64,000 bases of DNA from Agrostemma githago (taxonomy: Eukaryota; Streptophyta; Magnoliopsida; Caryophyllales; Caryophyllaceae). The notes below the pieces were generated by a model. That model saw only the letters and a program-made list of their open reading frames with translations, did not search any database and was not told the DNA's origin. Shown piece by piece: positions 1 through 12,064 of the stretch. The stretch spans positions 14,899,873-14,963,872 of the forward strand of contig OY288257.1 of the NCBI GenBank assembly GCA_958450325.1. Direction: 5' to 3'. The position numbers and the translations under genes were made by a program. Positions within the stretch are counted from its first letter, which is position 1. Every line of letters begins with the position of its first letter.

Positions 1-927
1 GTACCACTAGAAATGACATCCTCTTGGAAGAGGTCAGAGTCATAGTGCCCTCGTGGCTTGGTTTTGAACACCGCCCACCACTGGTTTACAGTTCTTTCGT
101 TCTTTGTGGTTGGGTAAGGCGCAAAGTACACTTGGTGTGCTTGATGTGCAAGTATAAACGGATCGTACTTGGAGTATTTTTTGGTATGATTAACTTCAAC
201 TAGTTTGTACCTTTCATGTACTCTAGTACCTAGCACAGAGTTGTCCTTCCATTCGCATTTAAATACCACAGCTCTATACCCACGATCATTTCCAACATAG
301 CACAGCTCGAAGATGTCCTCCAATAGACCGTAGTAATCTTCACCCTCAAGTGACGACACACTCACACCGAAATTACATCTACTCCTACTGCTACCATGGG
401 CAAATGTATGAAAATTGTAACCATTAACCGAATACCGGTTCCAAGTCCTAACCTTCCACAAAGGACCTAATGCTAGACTCCTAACCAAATCATCCTGAAT
501 ATTCTCTGAAATTACATGCTGCTTAAGCCATTTGGGAAACTGTTCCTCATGCTTATTCCAAACATCATCAGCATTTAAATGTGGATTAGCAGCCACAAAT
601 TCAGTTACAAACTTCTTCTCGTACGGCTCTAAAACTTCGCAGTTTGATAGCAACAGGTGAGCACGATTGTACTCCTTCTCATCTAATGTCCTCCACCCGC
701 CAGCTGATGACGATCCCTCACCCACCTTACTTTGAAAAAAGTCTGGTATGTTGGGGTCAATCGTCGTCTCGGGTGTTTCTAGGTTTAGATTTTTGGCTTT
801 GGTGTTCACTTCTTTCTCGAAATACAGAGAACAGAAGTTGGCTATCTCCTCTGTTAAGTAAGCGTTACATATGGAGCCCTCAACCCTCGCCTTGTTACCA
901 ATTTTTTTCTTCAAATGGTTGAGAAAT
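1..927 (-). CDS. CACTA TNP2-type transposase, 3' exon (partial)
   Basis: Read on the minus strand from a splice acceptor (TAG at 928-930), one frame stays open to the window edge and continues the transposase. A first block is rich in Lys and Asn (KARVEGSICNAYLTEE), typical of the sequence between DUF4218 and DUF4216. A DUF4216-like block follows (GLLEDIFELCYVGNDRGYR, then GTRVHERYKLVEVNH, and QVYFAPYP). Plant CACTA transposases usually carry DUF4216 near the C-terminus, so only a modest part is missing beyond base 1. The exon was recognised by splice signals and family motifs; it starts without a methionine. Confidence 0.8.
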
Positions 928-1016
928 CTATGACAATCAGCAAGCAATTATATTATTATCAAATTATAGTGTCTAAAGTTAGTTAGTGGGTAAAATAAGT
1001 AAGTAGTTGAAAGTTC
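928..1016 (-). other. Intron in the CACTA transposase
   Basis: An 89-bp AT-rich stretch has a GTGAG donor (1016 leftwards, right after the codons for YPFER) and a TAG acceptor (928-930). Splicing joins FER to FLNHL in frame, which matches the usual TNP2 continuation after the DUF4218 domain. Confidence 0.75.
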
Positions 1017-3306
1017 TCACCTCTCAAACGGGTACATCCATCTAAACTGTACCGGTTCTCCCACTTTAGCTTCGTAGGGCAAGTGGACCGGTAGATGCTC
1101 CATTGAGTTAAAGAAGGAGGGTGGGAAGATCATCTCAAGTTTGCATAGTATCTGAGGAATTTGATCCTCCAAACGAGTCATGTCGTCATTTGTAACTGTC
1201 GACGAACACAAATCTCGAAAAAACTGAGATATCTCGGTGATAGGATTCCAAACACTTTCCGGCAGCAGGTGCTTCAACGCCACAGGTAGTAACCGCTCCA
1301 TGAACACGTGGCAGTCGTGACTCTTCAAGCCTTGGAGCTTCAGGTTCTTAATGTCCACACACCGACTAAAATCGGATGCATACCCATCAGGGAACTTCAG
1401 TTTCCCTACCCACTCTAACACGGCCTTTCTCTGAGCCTTATCAAGGCTAAACAATGCCCTAGGCTTGGACCCATCCCGCTTGATATGCATTTTCGGACGG
1501 TCACAAATTTTTTTCAAATCATTTCGGGATCCTACGGTGTCACATGTCTTACCCTCTACATCCATGACGGTGTGAATTAGTTGCTCAAAGAAATTCTTCT
1601 CAATATGCATCACGTCCAGATTATGTCGGAGTAATAAAGTACTCCAATATGGAAGGTCGAAGAAGATGCTTCTTTTAAACCAACCATTTTTTAATTTCTT
1701 AAGATCTTTGAACTCTTGATCGGTCCCGTCCACAGTAGATGGGAACTCTGAAATCATCTCCCAAATCTCATCTCCTTGGAGACGAATCGGTGCCTCATCT
1801 AGCACCTCCTCACCCTTCTTGAAAGCTCTCTTATTCTTCCTATACATGTGACCCTCGGGTAGAAACTGTCTATGACAGTCAAACCAACTAATTTTTCTTG
1901 AATTACTTAGGTAGAATGCTTTACTTTCACTCATGCAACAAGGACACGCTTTTTGGCCTGCCGTAGACCAACCACTCAACATACCATACGCAGGAAAATC
2001 GTTTATAGTCCACAACAGCGATGCTCTAAGCTGGAAACTTTGTTTCAACGATACATCATATGTCTCCACCCCTACTTCCCACAAGTGTTTCAATTCCTCT
2101 ATCACTGGTTGTAAGTAAACATCCAAGTGGTTTTTGGGATTTTTTGGGCCGGGTACAATGAGAGAAAGGAATATGAACGGTGGTTTCAGACAAAGCCATG
2201 GGGGTAAGTTGTACGGTGTGACCATGACAGGCCAGCATAAGTACGACTTACCGAACTGACCGAAAGGGGCGAACCCATCGGTACACAACCCAAGTCTCAC
2301 GTTACGGGGTTCCTCAGCAAATTCAGGGTAAATCCTATCAAACCGTTTCCACTCCTCCCCATCACTAGGATGACACATCTTCCCCTCTACACGAGTTTCT
2401 TCCTTATGCCACCTCATTTGTTCGGCAATGGTTCTGGTTGCACATAGTTTTTGAAGTCTAGGGGCGATGGGAAAGTAGGTAAGTCGACTAAGTGGTATAG
2501 GTTTTTTATGCCTCGCAACACTCTTTCCCTTCCTACCCCTCAAAACAATGTTCCCATCTACACTTTTGTATCTACCCTTCCCACATATCTTACATTCCTC
2601 AAGCACGACATCATCCTTCCAAAAAAGCATACATCCATCGGGACAAGCATCGATCTTTTGATGCGGAAGTTGAAGACCTTTAACAATTTTTTTGGTATTG
2701 TAGAATGTTTTGGTCATAATGTTGTCTTTTGGGATGAGTTTCTCAATCAATGCAGCGATACCGTCTACGCACCCAAAAGGTAGGTTATACTCACATTTAA
2801 GGGTCACTACCATAGACGCCACTTCTAACAATGTCACATCACACCCTCCATATAATGGCTTCTCCGCAGCCTCTAACATATCAAAAAAAAGCTTTCGCTC
2901 GTGGGTTTGGCTCTTGTGGGGTTGGTTGGTCATCGTCGTTAGTGTAAATGCCCTCATCATTAAACAAATTGCACTCAACCACATCAACAATCATTCCTCT
3001 CACCCCGCCCTCATTCTGATCCACCTCAGATTCCTCAACAGCAGATGTCTCACCATGACAAATCCAATAATAATAATTTGGGCTAAATCCATTTGAGATA
3101 ATATGTTCCTTAATCAGAATATCATCCAAGAATTTGAGGTTCTTACATTTCACACAAGGACACCTAAATCTACCCTCTGACGCGTATTCAGGATGGGTTT
3201 TAGCGAACTTAAGGAAACTATTAACACCCTCTAAAAATTCAGTTCTAGGACGTCGTCTCTTATCTAATCTTTCCTCATACATCCATTTTCGTTCCTGTCG
3301 CTTCAT
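1017..3306 (-). pseudogene. CACTA TNP2-type transposase, main exon, one frameshift
   Basis: This encodes the enzyme that cuts and joins CACTA element ends. The likely start is the ATG at 3306 (MKRQERKWMYEER). The first ~140 codons form the transposase-associated domain, with a CPCVKC zinc-binding-like motif. The frame runs into a stop inside a run of eight T (minus strand, about 2883-2890) and resumes one frame over at the codons for FFDMLEAAEKPLY, so one base change in that homopolymer breaks the gene. The TNP2 catalytic region follows: LCTDGFAPFG, a WTINDFPAYGMLSGWS block, CPCCM, and HNLDVMHIEKNFFEQL. A DUF4218-type end follows (HLPVHLPYEAKVG, FRWMYPFER). The exon ends at a splice donor. 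If the T-run is an assembly error, the protein could be intact within the window. Confidence 0.9.
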
Positions 3307-3860
3307 TTTTTTATCTAAAAAAATTGAGACAATACCCAAATACAAATTATTTTCTCTTAAGTAATTTACTAATAAATACACACTACTCACATATTTTGTA
3401 AAATTCTCAATTCACCTAAACATAGTACTATTTGCACCTAATCATCCATAATTACGTTACTAAATCGACATAATTGTATTTCAATTCCAATTTCCTAACA
3501 CATCAAAACAACCAAATTCATTCAACTACGTAACCGCAAACCCTAATTTTATACTAACAATCTACCTATTTCAAATTGGGGAACCTATTGGGCGATTAGC
3601 ATTCTACTACACTAAATATTCCGACAACTAAAAAATTATCCAACCCAATAAATAATTTATTTAAATCTATAACAACAGAAATTAACAAATAATTGAAATT
3701 AAATATAGATAGATAAACATACCTTAAGGAAAATAAGAGAATTGAAGAAGAAATGAAGAGGAATGGAGGAGGGGCGCGTTTTAGAGAGAGGGGGGAGAGA
3801 TTTTATAGAGAGAGAGTGAAATTGATGAATGAGCCGGGGGAGGGGGGGTGTTCGCTAATT
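3307..3860 (-). other. CACTA 5' leader and promoter region
   Basis: No open frame. AT-rich DNA leads into a purine/pyrimidine-biased stretch with GA runs at 3776-3845, upstream of the transposase on the minus strand. It should hold the promoter and untranslated leader. I cannot place a TATA box with confidence. Confidence 0.4.
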
Positions 3861-3869
3861 TAAAAAAAA

Positions 3870-4140
3870 TTCACACCTTTAGCGACCGAAATCGGTCGCG
3901 CGTATTTTTTTTTAGCGACCGATTTCAGTCGCTAAGTCTCAGATTTAGCGACTGAAATCGGTCGCTAATTAATGAATTTAGCGACCGATTTCGGTCGCGT
4001 GTTCATTTATTTAGCGACCGATTTCGGTCGCTGAGGATAATTTTTTTTAAAAATATCCGTCTCCTCGTCCAGTGACTAATATCAGTCGCGCGTTGTACTT
4101 TCAGTCGCAAAATTAGCTACTGAATTTATCAGTCGCGCGT
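3870..4140. repeat. CACTA subterminal palindromic repeat array
   Basis: At least seven copies of a unit near GCGACCGAAATCGGTCGC lie within 270 bp. The unit is almost a perfect palindrome, so copies read alike on both strands. Spacers are short and A/T-rich. In the CACTA/Spm family such arrays are the binding sites of the element's accessory protein. Confidence 0.85.
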
Positions 4141-4144
4141 GATT

Positions 4145-4173
4145 GGTAGCTATATGAAGTATTTCTTGTAGTG
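4145..4173 (-). repeat. CACTA terminal inverted repeat
   Basis: The minus strand begins CACTACAAGAAATACTTCAT at the element edge. It is the diagnostic terminus of plant CACTA elements. Confidence 0.92.
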
Positions 4174-5205
4174 AATGGTTTCACGGTAAACGATTGTGAT
4201 GCATGTGTGTATTCTAAATATGATGATTCTGGTTGTGTAATAGTATGTTTGTATGTGGATGATATGCTCATTTTTGGTACAAACATGCATGTGGTAGACG
4301 CTACCAAGAGTTTTCTAAATTCGTGTTTTGACATGAAAGACCTGGGGGAGGCCGATGTTATTGTTGGGGTAAAAATCACTAGAACGAAAACAGGATTATG
4401 TTTGAGTCAGTCTCACTACACGGAAAAGATACTGAGAAAGTTCAATCAGTTTGATAGTTTACCCTTGTCCTCACCCTATGACTCTAGTATAGATATGGCT
4501 AAAAACCACGGGAACAGTGTGGGACAAGAGGATTATGCCAAGATTATAGGTAGTGTCATGTACCTAATGAATTATACTAGACCCGACATTGCCTACGCAG
4601 TAAGCAGACTAAGTAGGTACACTCATAACCCCGGAAAAGACCATTGGACGGCCCTTATTCGTTTGTTGAGATACTTGAGGGGTACTATGGATTGGGGTTT
4701 ACATTTTGAGAGAACACCTGCGGTTCTAGAAGGTTATACTGATGCTAATTGGATAGCCGATTCTCCTGATATCTTATCTACTAGTGGTTATGTGTTTACA
4801 CTTGCTAGTGGTGCTATTTCATGGAAATCGTCTAAACGAACTTGCATTGCTAAATCAACAATGGAATCTGAATTTATTGCTCTAGAATTGGCAGGACAGG
4901 AAGCTGAGTGGCTTAGGAGTCTGCTAGCTGACATTCCAGTGTGGGGGAAGCCGACTCCGTCAATCTCCATGCATTGTGACAATCAAGCTGCAATTGGGGT
5001 AGCTCACAGTCAAACATACAATGGCAAAAGGAGACACATACGCTTAAGGCATGGAATTGTGAGGAATCTGATCAGAGAAAATGTAATCTCAATTGAGTTT
5101 GTAAGATCCGAGAGGAACATAGCGGATCCTTTCACCAAAGGCCTTGGTAGAAAGATGGTGCTGGAGACAGCACGGGAAATGGGTTTAAAGCCCGTAAAGG
5201 AGTAA
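4174..5205 (+). pseudogene. Copia polyprotein fragment: reverse transcriptase C-part and RNase H
   Basis: An open frame of ~344 codons holds the rear half of a Ty1/Copia RT, with the catalytic YVDD box in VCLYVDDMLIFG, then the SVMYLMNYTRPDIAYAVSRL block. The RNase H domain follows with the expected acidic residues: YTDANW (D), KSTMESEF (E) and HCDNQAA (D). It ends with NIADPFTKGL, the usual Copia pol terminus. No internal stop is present. The N-terminal part (gag, protease, integrase, front of RT) is separated by the CACTA insertion and should lie left of the window. The annotated start is the insertion point, not a true initiation codon. Confidence 0.93.
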
Positions 5206-5818
5206 ACTGTGATTGATACCCAACTTAGCTCAGCTAAGGTCAAATGCGGTCAAACGAAGTCACAGTGAACTCGAGTAATAATGTCACAACCATTTCCCTT
5301 TGTAATTGTTTTACGTGACATATGTTTTATTTTGATTTCTACTATCGTGTGTGTTAAGGTTGAGCTTTGGCTCTTAATAAATTCATAGTCCTAAACGGAT
5401 GGTTTGTGACAGTCAAACCTGATGAATTTACCTATGTGAATGTGAAGGACTATTGCTCTAAACCCCAAGAGATCCTTAGGCTTTAGGACCTCTAGAGGCA
5501 TTCATGAATTACCAGGATTCATTTGGAGAGCACTTGGGAAGTCCAAGTAACACACTTAATGTATACAGTTAGCGTTCATGATGAGTTCATGGATGGTGCG
5601 AATACTAGCCCTGATTTGAGTACGGTAAGTGCGCACTAGCCTTTTACCAATATCATTAGGAGGTTAAAGGCTTCAATCCACCTCTAAATGATGGTTCTAG
5701 GATTTTGTATGCACTGGATGTCAGTTAAAGTCCACAGGACATTGAACATCTAAACACTAAAACTCCGTTTGCCAATGACTTCTCCATTTCTCTTCTTCTT
5801 TTGAATCATGTGGGGGAT
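5206..5818 (+). other. Copia 3' untranslated region and polypurine tract
   Basis: Non-coding spacer between the pol stop and the 3' LTR. It ends in GTGGGGGAT (5810-5818), the polypurine tract that primes plus-strand synthesis, directly before the LTR's TG. Confidence 0.8.
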
Positions 5819-6554
5819 TGTTAGAGTTAATGCTTCAAAAGAAGCTCATTTAGTGATATTAACTATCCCACATGGATCATTTATGACTACTAATATGTGT
5901 TTATATATGACTCACTAAAATGCTCTACTAGTCGTGTACAAGAGAGGACTACGTACACCACACACGCGCGCCGAGCCGAGTCGAGACGAGCACGGGCCGG
6001 GCTGGGCTCAGGCTTTGGGCTTTGGTAGAGCGCCTGCGGCGCACCGCTTGCGGGTAATTTTTAGTAGTCGGATTTCTTTTTTATTCCAGAAGCATCTTTC
6101 AAAATCAGTCAAGTCCTCTGTCATTTCCGAGACTGATTGTGCGCTTTCTCGAGGCTGATTGCTATACTGATTGTGCAAGTTTCCAGTGTGCATTTACTGT
6201 GGCACATTGAACTCTTGCCCTTGCTCCACTATATATACTGCTCCTCTTTTCACTTCAGAAACATACTCAACTCACACACTCTCCCTTATACTTCATATTT
6301 CATATATTTCTCTTTGTTCCGGTTAAGTTGTTGGCAAACGTTCTTGGCTGTATTCAACCGTACTTCACCAACACTGAAGTTACGGAATAGTTGTGGAATC
6401 CTGGGAGTTGGGTGCCATTGAGGCCGTGTGTAGTAGACGGGGCATAAATCAACTTTAGGACAGTGACGTTCTAGTCGCGACACAGCTTCTGTTCTTCGTT
6501 TCAGATAAGATCTAACCCTTCTCTATCTCTGCTTCTACTACTACCGTGATAACA
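5819..6554 (+). repeat. Copia 3' LTR
   Basis: It starts TGTTAGAG right after the polypurine tract and ends in TAACA, giving the short inverted repeat TGTTA/TAACA. A TATA-like CTATATATAC lies near 6228-6238, the expected core promoter at U3/R. The right edge is inferred from the terminal repeat, since the partner LTR is outside the window. CAACA (6555-6559) would be the target duplication. Confidence 0.7.
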
Positions 6555-7082
6555 CAACACCCCCGGAATGTTGTTAAATAGGGTATTACACCTTCAATTC
6601 ATTCCAGCTGAAACTGAAACTTTGATGCTTTATGATGACAAACTTTTGTTGTTTGAGACTTCACTCAGATGTGTAATCTAATGTGTGTTCATATGACTTA
6701 TAAACAACATGTGTGATTGGATTATTCAATGTATGTTACGATGGCGTATAAAGAGCCATGAAAATTTACGGAGTTATTGTTTATTTCTTAAAATAATATT
6801 TTTAATAACCGTTTTTTAATATTTGTCCAACCACTAGACACATGTTAATAACTTATTGAAGCAAGGACTCTCAAGCCTATTTTCTATGTATGTCAAATAC
6901 TCCATAAAAGTTAACATCTCAATTTCTCACAATAATATGCTTGAAAATCTTTATGGCTATTAGAAAATCTATTTAATAAATTATACTCGTAGAAACCAAG
7001 TCACAGTGTACACATAAAAAGTTGAGTCCATGACGACACTACTACATAGAGGCATACTCTCTTCCCTAATTCCATAAATTAA
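6555..7082. other. Unassigned AT-rich spacer
   Basis: No open frame, repeat or element terminus recognised. It may be the oldest sequence here, flanking both the Copia and the split MITE. Confidence 0.4.
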
Positions 7083-7084
7083 TA

Positions 7085-7180
7085 CTCCCTCCGTTCCGAT
7101 CATTTGCTTGTCTTTGCTTTTGACTCGAACACCAAGGAGGGGGATATGTCTAATTAATGCATGGGTGACACATGGAGGGA
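7085..7180 (+). mobile_element. Stowaway-like MITE, left half (interrupted by Gypsy-1)
   Basis: It starts CTCCCTCCGTTCC after a TA (7083-7084), the terminus of a Tc1/mariner-derived MITE family common in plants. It breaks off at 7180, where an LTR begins. Its other half, ending GGGACGGAAGGAG then TA, is at 38312-38426. AGGGA at 7176-7180 is repeated at 38307-38311 as the Gypsy-1 target duplication. Confidence 0.85.
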
Positions 7181-8080
7181 TGATCTAGCGTATTTTGTAT
7201 TTGTTTATGACAGAGATTTAAGCTAGATTTGGTGATAAAATGTGTGGATTTAGAGAGGAAATCGTCTATTTACCTATGGGAAGGAAATTTTGTTTTAATG
7301 AAGAAAAGATGGTTTTTAGAACTCCTAATTCTTTTATGTGTGATCTGGGCCGCCTAGGACGAAGACAGGGAGGAACGAGCGCAACTAAACCCGAGTGAAA
7401 AATAAAAACGTAGCTCAGGAATTAAAGACGCAACTTCTATGGATTCCGTGTCAGCTTATTACTTACTATTATATTATTAATATTATTTTTTATTTTTATA
7501 TTATTATTTGAGTTAGTAAATTACTAGAATTATCTATTATTTGATTTTAGACTACATATTACTCCCTCCGTCCATTATTTATCGCCCCACTTCATTAAAA
7601 TATTCCTCACATATATTCAGCTAGTGGGGCGATAAATAGTGGAAGGAGGGAGTACTAGATTTACATTATCATTCACGATTGAACGTTCATCCATATTAGA
7701 AGAGAAGAAAAACCCTAAGTATGTGTAACTAATCTTTCTTCTCGGATCAAAGATTTGAAACTTTCTAGTTAATTGAATGTGAGACTTTCTTAATCTCTAA
7801 TTAATTACTTGAGTATTGTTTATTCCTTGTGCTAATTTTATGATTGTTGTTTGTTTAATTTTTTTGGCTAATTAATTATTTCAATCTTCAATCTATTGCA
7901 GTTCTTTGTGTTTGAATCCGTATTGGTCAATTCACTAGATAAAGTTGCAACCTTTAGACCTAATTATTTGTATGCGTTTCATTGTAATTGTGAAAAGGAG
8001 GGAATAAACATATAATTCGAAGCAATAATCGCGTGTGTTAAAGGTCGTTATTTCTATTGATTTATTCATATCATTCGTGT
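7181..8080 (+). repeat. Gypsy-1 5' LTR, truncated
   Basis: Its first base is TGATCTAGCG, exactly where similarity to 37076-38306 starts. Similarity continues to about 8080, then stops; the last ~400 bp of the LTR are missing or displaced. A 91-bp MITE interrupts it. By eye about 19 differences occur in the first 135 bases against the other LTR, so the element is old. Confidence 0.85.
7562..7652. mobile_element. 91-bp Stowaway-like MITE in the Gypsy-1 LTR
   Basis: Inverted termini CTCCCTCCGTCC and GGAAGGAGGGAG are flanked by TA (7560-7561, 7653-7654). The sequence folds into a hairpin around TATCGCCCCACT. The matching LTR at about 37459-37466 has no insert, only a single TA, so the empty site is visible. 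A 91-bp relative lies at 57777-57867. Confidence 0.93.
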
Positions 8081-8342
8081 GATTGGTGATGTAGTATTAG
8101 AGTTTCGACAAAACTCTAATTCTCATTTCTTATATATGGTGGTTTATCTTTACAATTAATCATCCAACTATACATCAGAAAATCCTTTCATAATTTATTA
8201 AAGTTTTTTGTGTCGAATTTATAATTTTTATATTTTTCAATAAGCTTTTTTTGGGCCAAAATTTTAAAGAAAGGATTAAGTTCAAAACTGTTTTTACATT
8301 AAATCCTTCCGTCTCAAAATTTTTTACTAACCGAAATAATTA
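8081..8342. other. Unassigned AT-rich segment
   Basis: It lies between the LTR break and the hAT target duplication. No match to the other Gypsy-1 LTR and no open frame. Confidence 0.35.
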
Positions 8343-8374
8343 ATCGTAGTCAGGGTTGTTTAAAAACCGGTCCA

Positions 8375-8520
8375 GACCGACAAACCGGACCGAACCAAAC
8401 CGGCCGGTCCAGACCGACCCGGACCTACCCATAACCGGTCCGGTCCCCGGTTCTTCTTCCATTCATGCCCCGGTTTCCGGTCCGGTCCGGGCTAAAACCC
8501 TGAAAAACCCGGAGTAGACG
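8375..8520. repeat. hAT left subterminal CCGGTCC repeats
   Basis: GC-rich cluster of CCGGTCC, CCGGACC and GGTCCGG words within AT-rich surroundings. It mirrors the cluster at the right end and probably serves as transposase binding sites. Confidence 0.75.
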
Positions 8521-9419
8521 GCCGGAAGACCAGAATTGAGTGACTATAGAACTACTTCTCCAGAGTTTGAATTGAAGTCTTCAAGTGCTGTCTACTACTT
8601 TAATGTTCAAAATTCCCAATATTCTCAAATACTAACTTTGTAAATCGTAAAATTCCCAAATCATAACTTCCCATAACTCCATCATCCTAAATCCTAGTAA
8701 TTCCTATTTCCTAAATAATTTCTAATTTCTAAATAATTCAAAATACTATACTAAGTTACTAATATACTACTATTTTACGTAATACATTAACATGCCCTTA
8801 AATACCTAAGTTCTTGAATCTTGAGGGTAAACCGAGTTCTTGACGTAAATGCCCCGAAGGCTTCCTCGGCTCCTCGCTGGATCGCTAAGTCGCTATCATC
8901 ATTCGTCATCAATTTATCAATACTTTGAAACGGCAAAACAGGGCACAGCCGCACAGGTATTTTTGTATTTTGTTCGTAAATCGTAACTCGTAAGCAGTGT
9001 TGATTCATGTTGAATGTTTGATTTTATTTTAATTTGCTGAAAGTCATAAACCTTGCTCTCTGTTGTCACTGTCAGTTTTGTGTGAATTATGTCTAAGTAG
9101 TAAGTATTAAAGTATATGCTTAATGCTTTATAGACTTGTAGACTTGTAGTTATTAATTTATTATTCTAATTTCTAAGTCTCCTGTTCTCTACTTGACTAC
9201 TTCTCTGTCAATTTGACAATTTGCATTACAAATATACAATGAATAATGATGAGTTGATAGTTTTAATAGTTTTACTTATCGTAGTTTGACCCGATAGTTT
9301 TGCTTGATAGTTTGAATAATGATGAGTTGATAGTTCTACTTATTTATCTTTTTAATAGTTTTAATTTGTAATTGTTTGAATATTATTTTAATTATTCGTT
9401 TACTTATTATTTTAGTATA

Positions 9420-11650
9420 ATGAGAAGCTCAGTTTCGAAAAAAAGACGGCTTGAATCTGATTTAGAAGAGGCCTTAACGCAAGAGTCGCCACGAACTTTG
9501 ACGTCGGTGTTGACGAGAATATAAATGTTTCTCAGACAAAACCAGAAACAACCTTATTGCCTGTCAGGCCTAAAGTCCCAGGACGCCAGTACGTCGATGT
9601 TAAAACTAGGCGAGCTGCTTATTGGGTGCATTTTCGTGAGTATGACGACGAGGAAGGTAAGCGAAGAGCTGAATATATCTATTGTGAAAATAAAAATTTT
9701 GCAGCTGATGGTAATATAAATGGTTCCAAAAATGTAAAAAATCATTGGCTTGCATGCCCCGCTAATCCTGATGCTCCTACAAACAAGTTTAAAGGGAAAC
9801 AAACTCAGTTAATTTTTTATAGGAGTGAAAATGAATGGGAAGGTCAATTGAAAGGGTGGGTTTTAAATCTCGAGGAGGTTAGAGAAGCAGTTGTTTACAT
9901 GATCATAGTGGACGAGTTACCCTTTCGGTTTGTTGAGAAAATTGGTTTCAAACCTCTTATGTATGTGCCTTGCCCTACATTTCGTATCCCATCTCGTGTC
10001 ACTATAACTCGCGATTGTTATCAACTCTATTGTAATGAGGAAACTAATTGATCAAGTGTCTTAGAGTTTCATGTCATAGGGTATCTTTTACCACTGATAC
10101 ATGGACTAGCATTCAGAAAATCAACTATATGTGTGTAACTGCTCATTATATTGACAATGACTGGAAGTTGCATAAGAAGATCATTTGTTTTTTTCCTATC
10201 AATAGTCACAAGGGTAAGGATATAGCAAACCTTCTTGATGGTTGCTTCAAATCATGGGGTTTAAATGATAAAGTCTTTACTTTGACCGTTGATAATGCTA
10301 GTTCTAATGACACTGCTTGTTTGGAACTAAGAAAAATTCTTCAAAATAAGCCTAATACAGTTGGGAAGGGGGATTATTTGCATATGAGGTGTGTTGCGCA
10401 TATTATCAACCTTATTGTGTGGGATGGTTTGAAAAAGAACAAAGACTCAATCAGTAAAGTTAGGTAAGTAGTTAAATTTGTTAAAAGTTCTCCCGCTATA
10501 GTGAAATTCTTTAAGGATGTTGAAAAGAGGTATACACAATCTAAGAAGTCATTATCTCTTGACGTGCCTACTAGATGGAACTCTACATTTGATATGTTGG
10601 AAACCGCTTTGAAATTTAAGGATGTATTTGGTGATGTAAATGTTTCAGTTAACCCTTTGGGAAATGAACTTGGTCCAAGTTTAGATGATGTTGATGAGTT
10701 TGGGAATCCTATTGAGGTAGAACATTCTGGTGCTCCTAGTGACCATGATTGAGGTGTAGTTGAATCACTGATGAAATTTTTGAAGGAGTTTAAAGTTTTG
10801 ACTGAAAAAGTTTCTGCTTCATTGTATGTGACTAGTGATTCTAGTTTCTTTTTCATTGCTCGTGCACTTCATCAGTTAAATAAATTTAGTACTAGCGATG
10901 ATGATGACTTTAAAGCTATGTCATGTGCTATGAAAAAGAATTCTACAAGTATTGGGGAGATGTTGAGAAGACGAATGTCTTGGTTTATATGGGAGCTATT
11001 CTTGATCTGCATGTTAAGTTAGTAGGTTTGAAGTTTGCTTTCACTAGTGTTTATGGTTCGCAATGAGCAAACTAGTGTATGCTAAAGCAATGGGGTTATT
11101 TGATGAGTATAGGAGATTATATGCTCCTTTGGCTCCTCAAAATGATGAGAGTACACTTGGTGTGGGTAGTAGTGTTGGACATGATGATTCTTTATATTTC
11201 AAAAAAGCTATTGAACGCCAAGTTCGGAGGACAACGTCGGATGGTGGGTATGCAAAATCCGAGCTTGATAGATATTTGGACGAAATACTTGGTGACCACG
11301 AAAAAGATTATGATGTGTTGACATGGTGGAAACTGCACGCTCCTCGGTACCCTATTTTATCACGTTTAGCACGTGATGTTTTAGCAGTGCCTATTTCTAC
11401 TGTAGCTTTAGAGTCGTCTTTTAGTGCCGGTCGTCGACATCTATCACCATTTAGAAGTTCATTGACCCCAATGGTAATATATATTTAGACATTTTAGTTC
11501 TTATTTATTTTTTCTACTCTCTTTTAATTCTCTTTGAATGTCTATTGAAGACTTTAACCACGAAAATTTATTATTTAATGTCATCTAAGATTGTTGAAGC
11601 ACTCTTATGTGCACAAGATTGAATTCGGCCAAGAAATGACAAAGGGCTTA
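9420..11650 (+). pseudogene. hAT transposase (RICESLEEPER-like), broken
   Basis: The likely start is ATG 9420, after which the frame shifts near 9490. A BED zinc-finger relic lies at about 9620-9770 (YWVHFREYD, YIYC, NHWLACP); one Cys of the usual pair is replaced by Tyr. The RNase H-like core follows in two frames: FTTDTWTS and LTVDNASSND supply the expected Asp residues, then HMRCVAHIINLIV and DVPTRWNSTFDML. The hAT dimerisation domain is at about 11270-11480 (TWWKLHAPRYPILSRLARD, STVALESSFSAGRR). A probable intron (about 11470-11590) is followed by a last exon reading ALLCAQD-stop-IRPRN, where a Trp codon has become TGA. Stops or shifts near 9490, 10050, 10470, 10752 and 11022 make it non-functional. 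Confidence 0.92.
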
Positions 11651-12064
11651 ACATGGAAGAGAAGTTAGAAGAACTTGAAAAACTTGAAAAAGGTATTTCC
11701 GAACTTATGCGCTTATTTATTTATTTCTATTAAATTTATACATTATTATTCCTATTGCCGACTTACTTAATATTTTCCTAACATAATTTGTCAATTTAAT
11801 TTTATATAGATTTGACGAATACGACAATAGTCGATGAAGAAGATGTCGTTGTCCAACTTTGAAGACCGACGACCTCAAAGATTTTATTAGTCTTATCATT
11901 ATTAAATTTTAAGCATACAATAATAGTTTCGTATTTTATTTTTATCTTGGACTTTGCTATTTACTTCTCAATTTTGATTACGTATTCATGTATAAACATT
12001 ATAGATTGGCACGTTGCATCTTAACCAAATTCTTACAAGTTAGAACCAGTCGTACATGTTCACG

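Larger units (their letters stand above)
1..4173 (-). mobile_element. CACTA (En/Spm) DNA transposon, one end and transposase
   Basis: The right terminus reads, on the minus strand, CACTACAAGAAATAC, the classic CACTA terminal inverted repeat. Inside it lie palindromic subterminal repeats and a TNP2-type transposase read right to left. The sequence directly after the terminus (4174 on) is Copia reverse transcriptase, so the element inserted into a Copia retrotransposon. AAT at 4174-4176 would be the 3-bp target duplication, but the other end lies outside the window. Confidence 0.93.

Noticed and set aside
5934..6158. 74-residue frame in the Copia LTR
   Set aside because: It is GC-rich U3 sequence with no similarity to known proteins, and LTRs of this class are non-coding.
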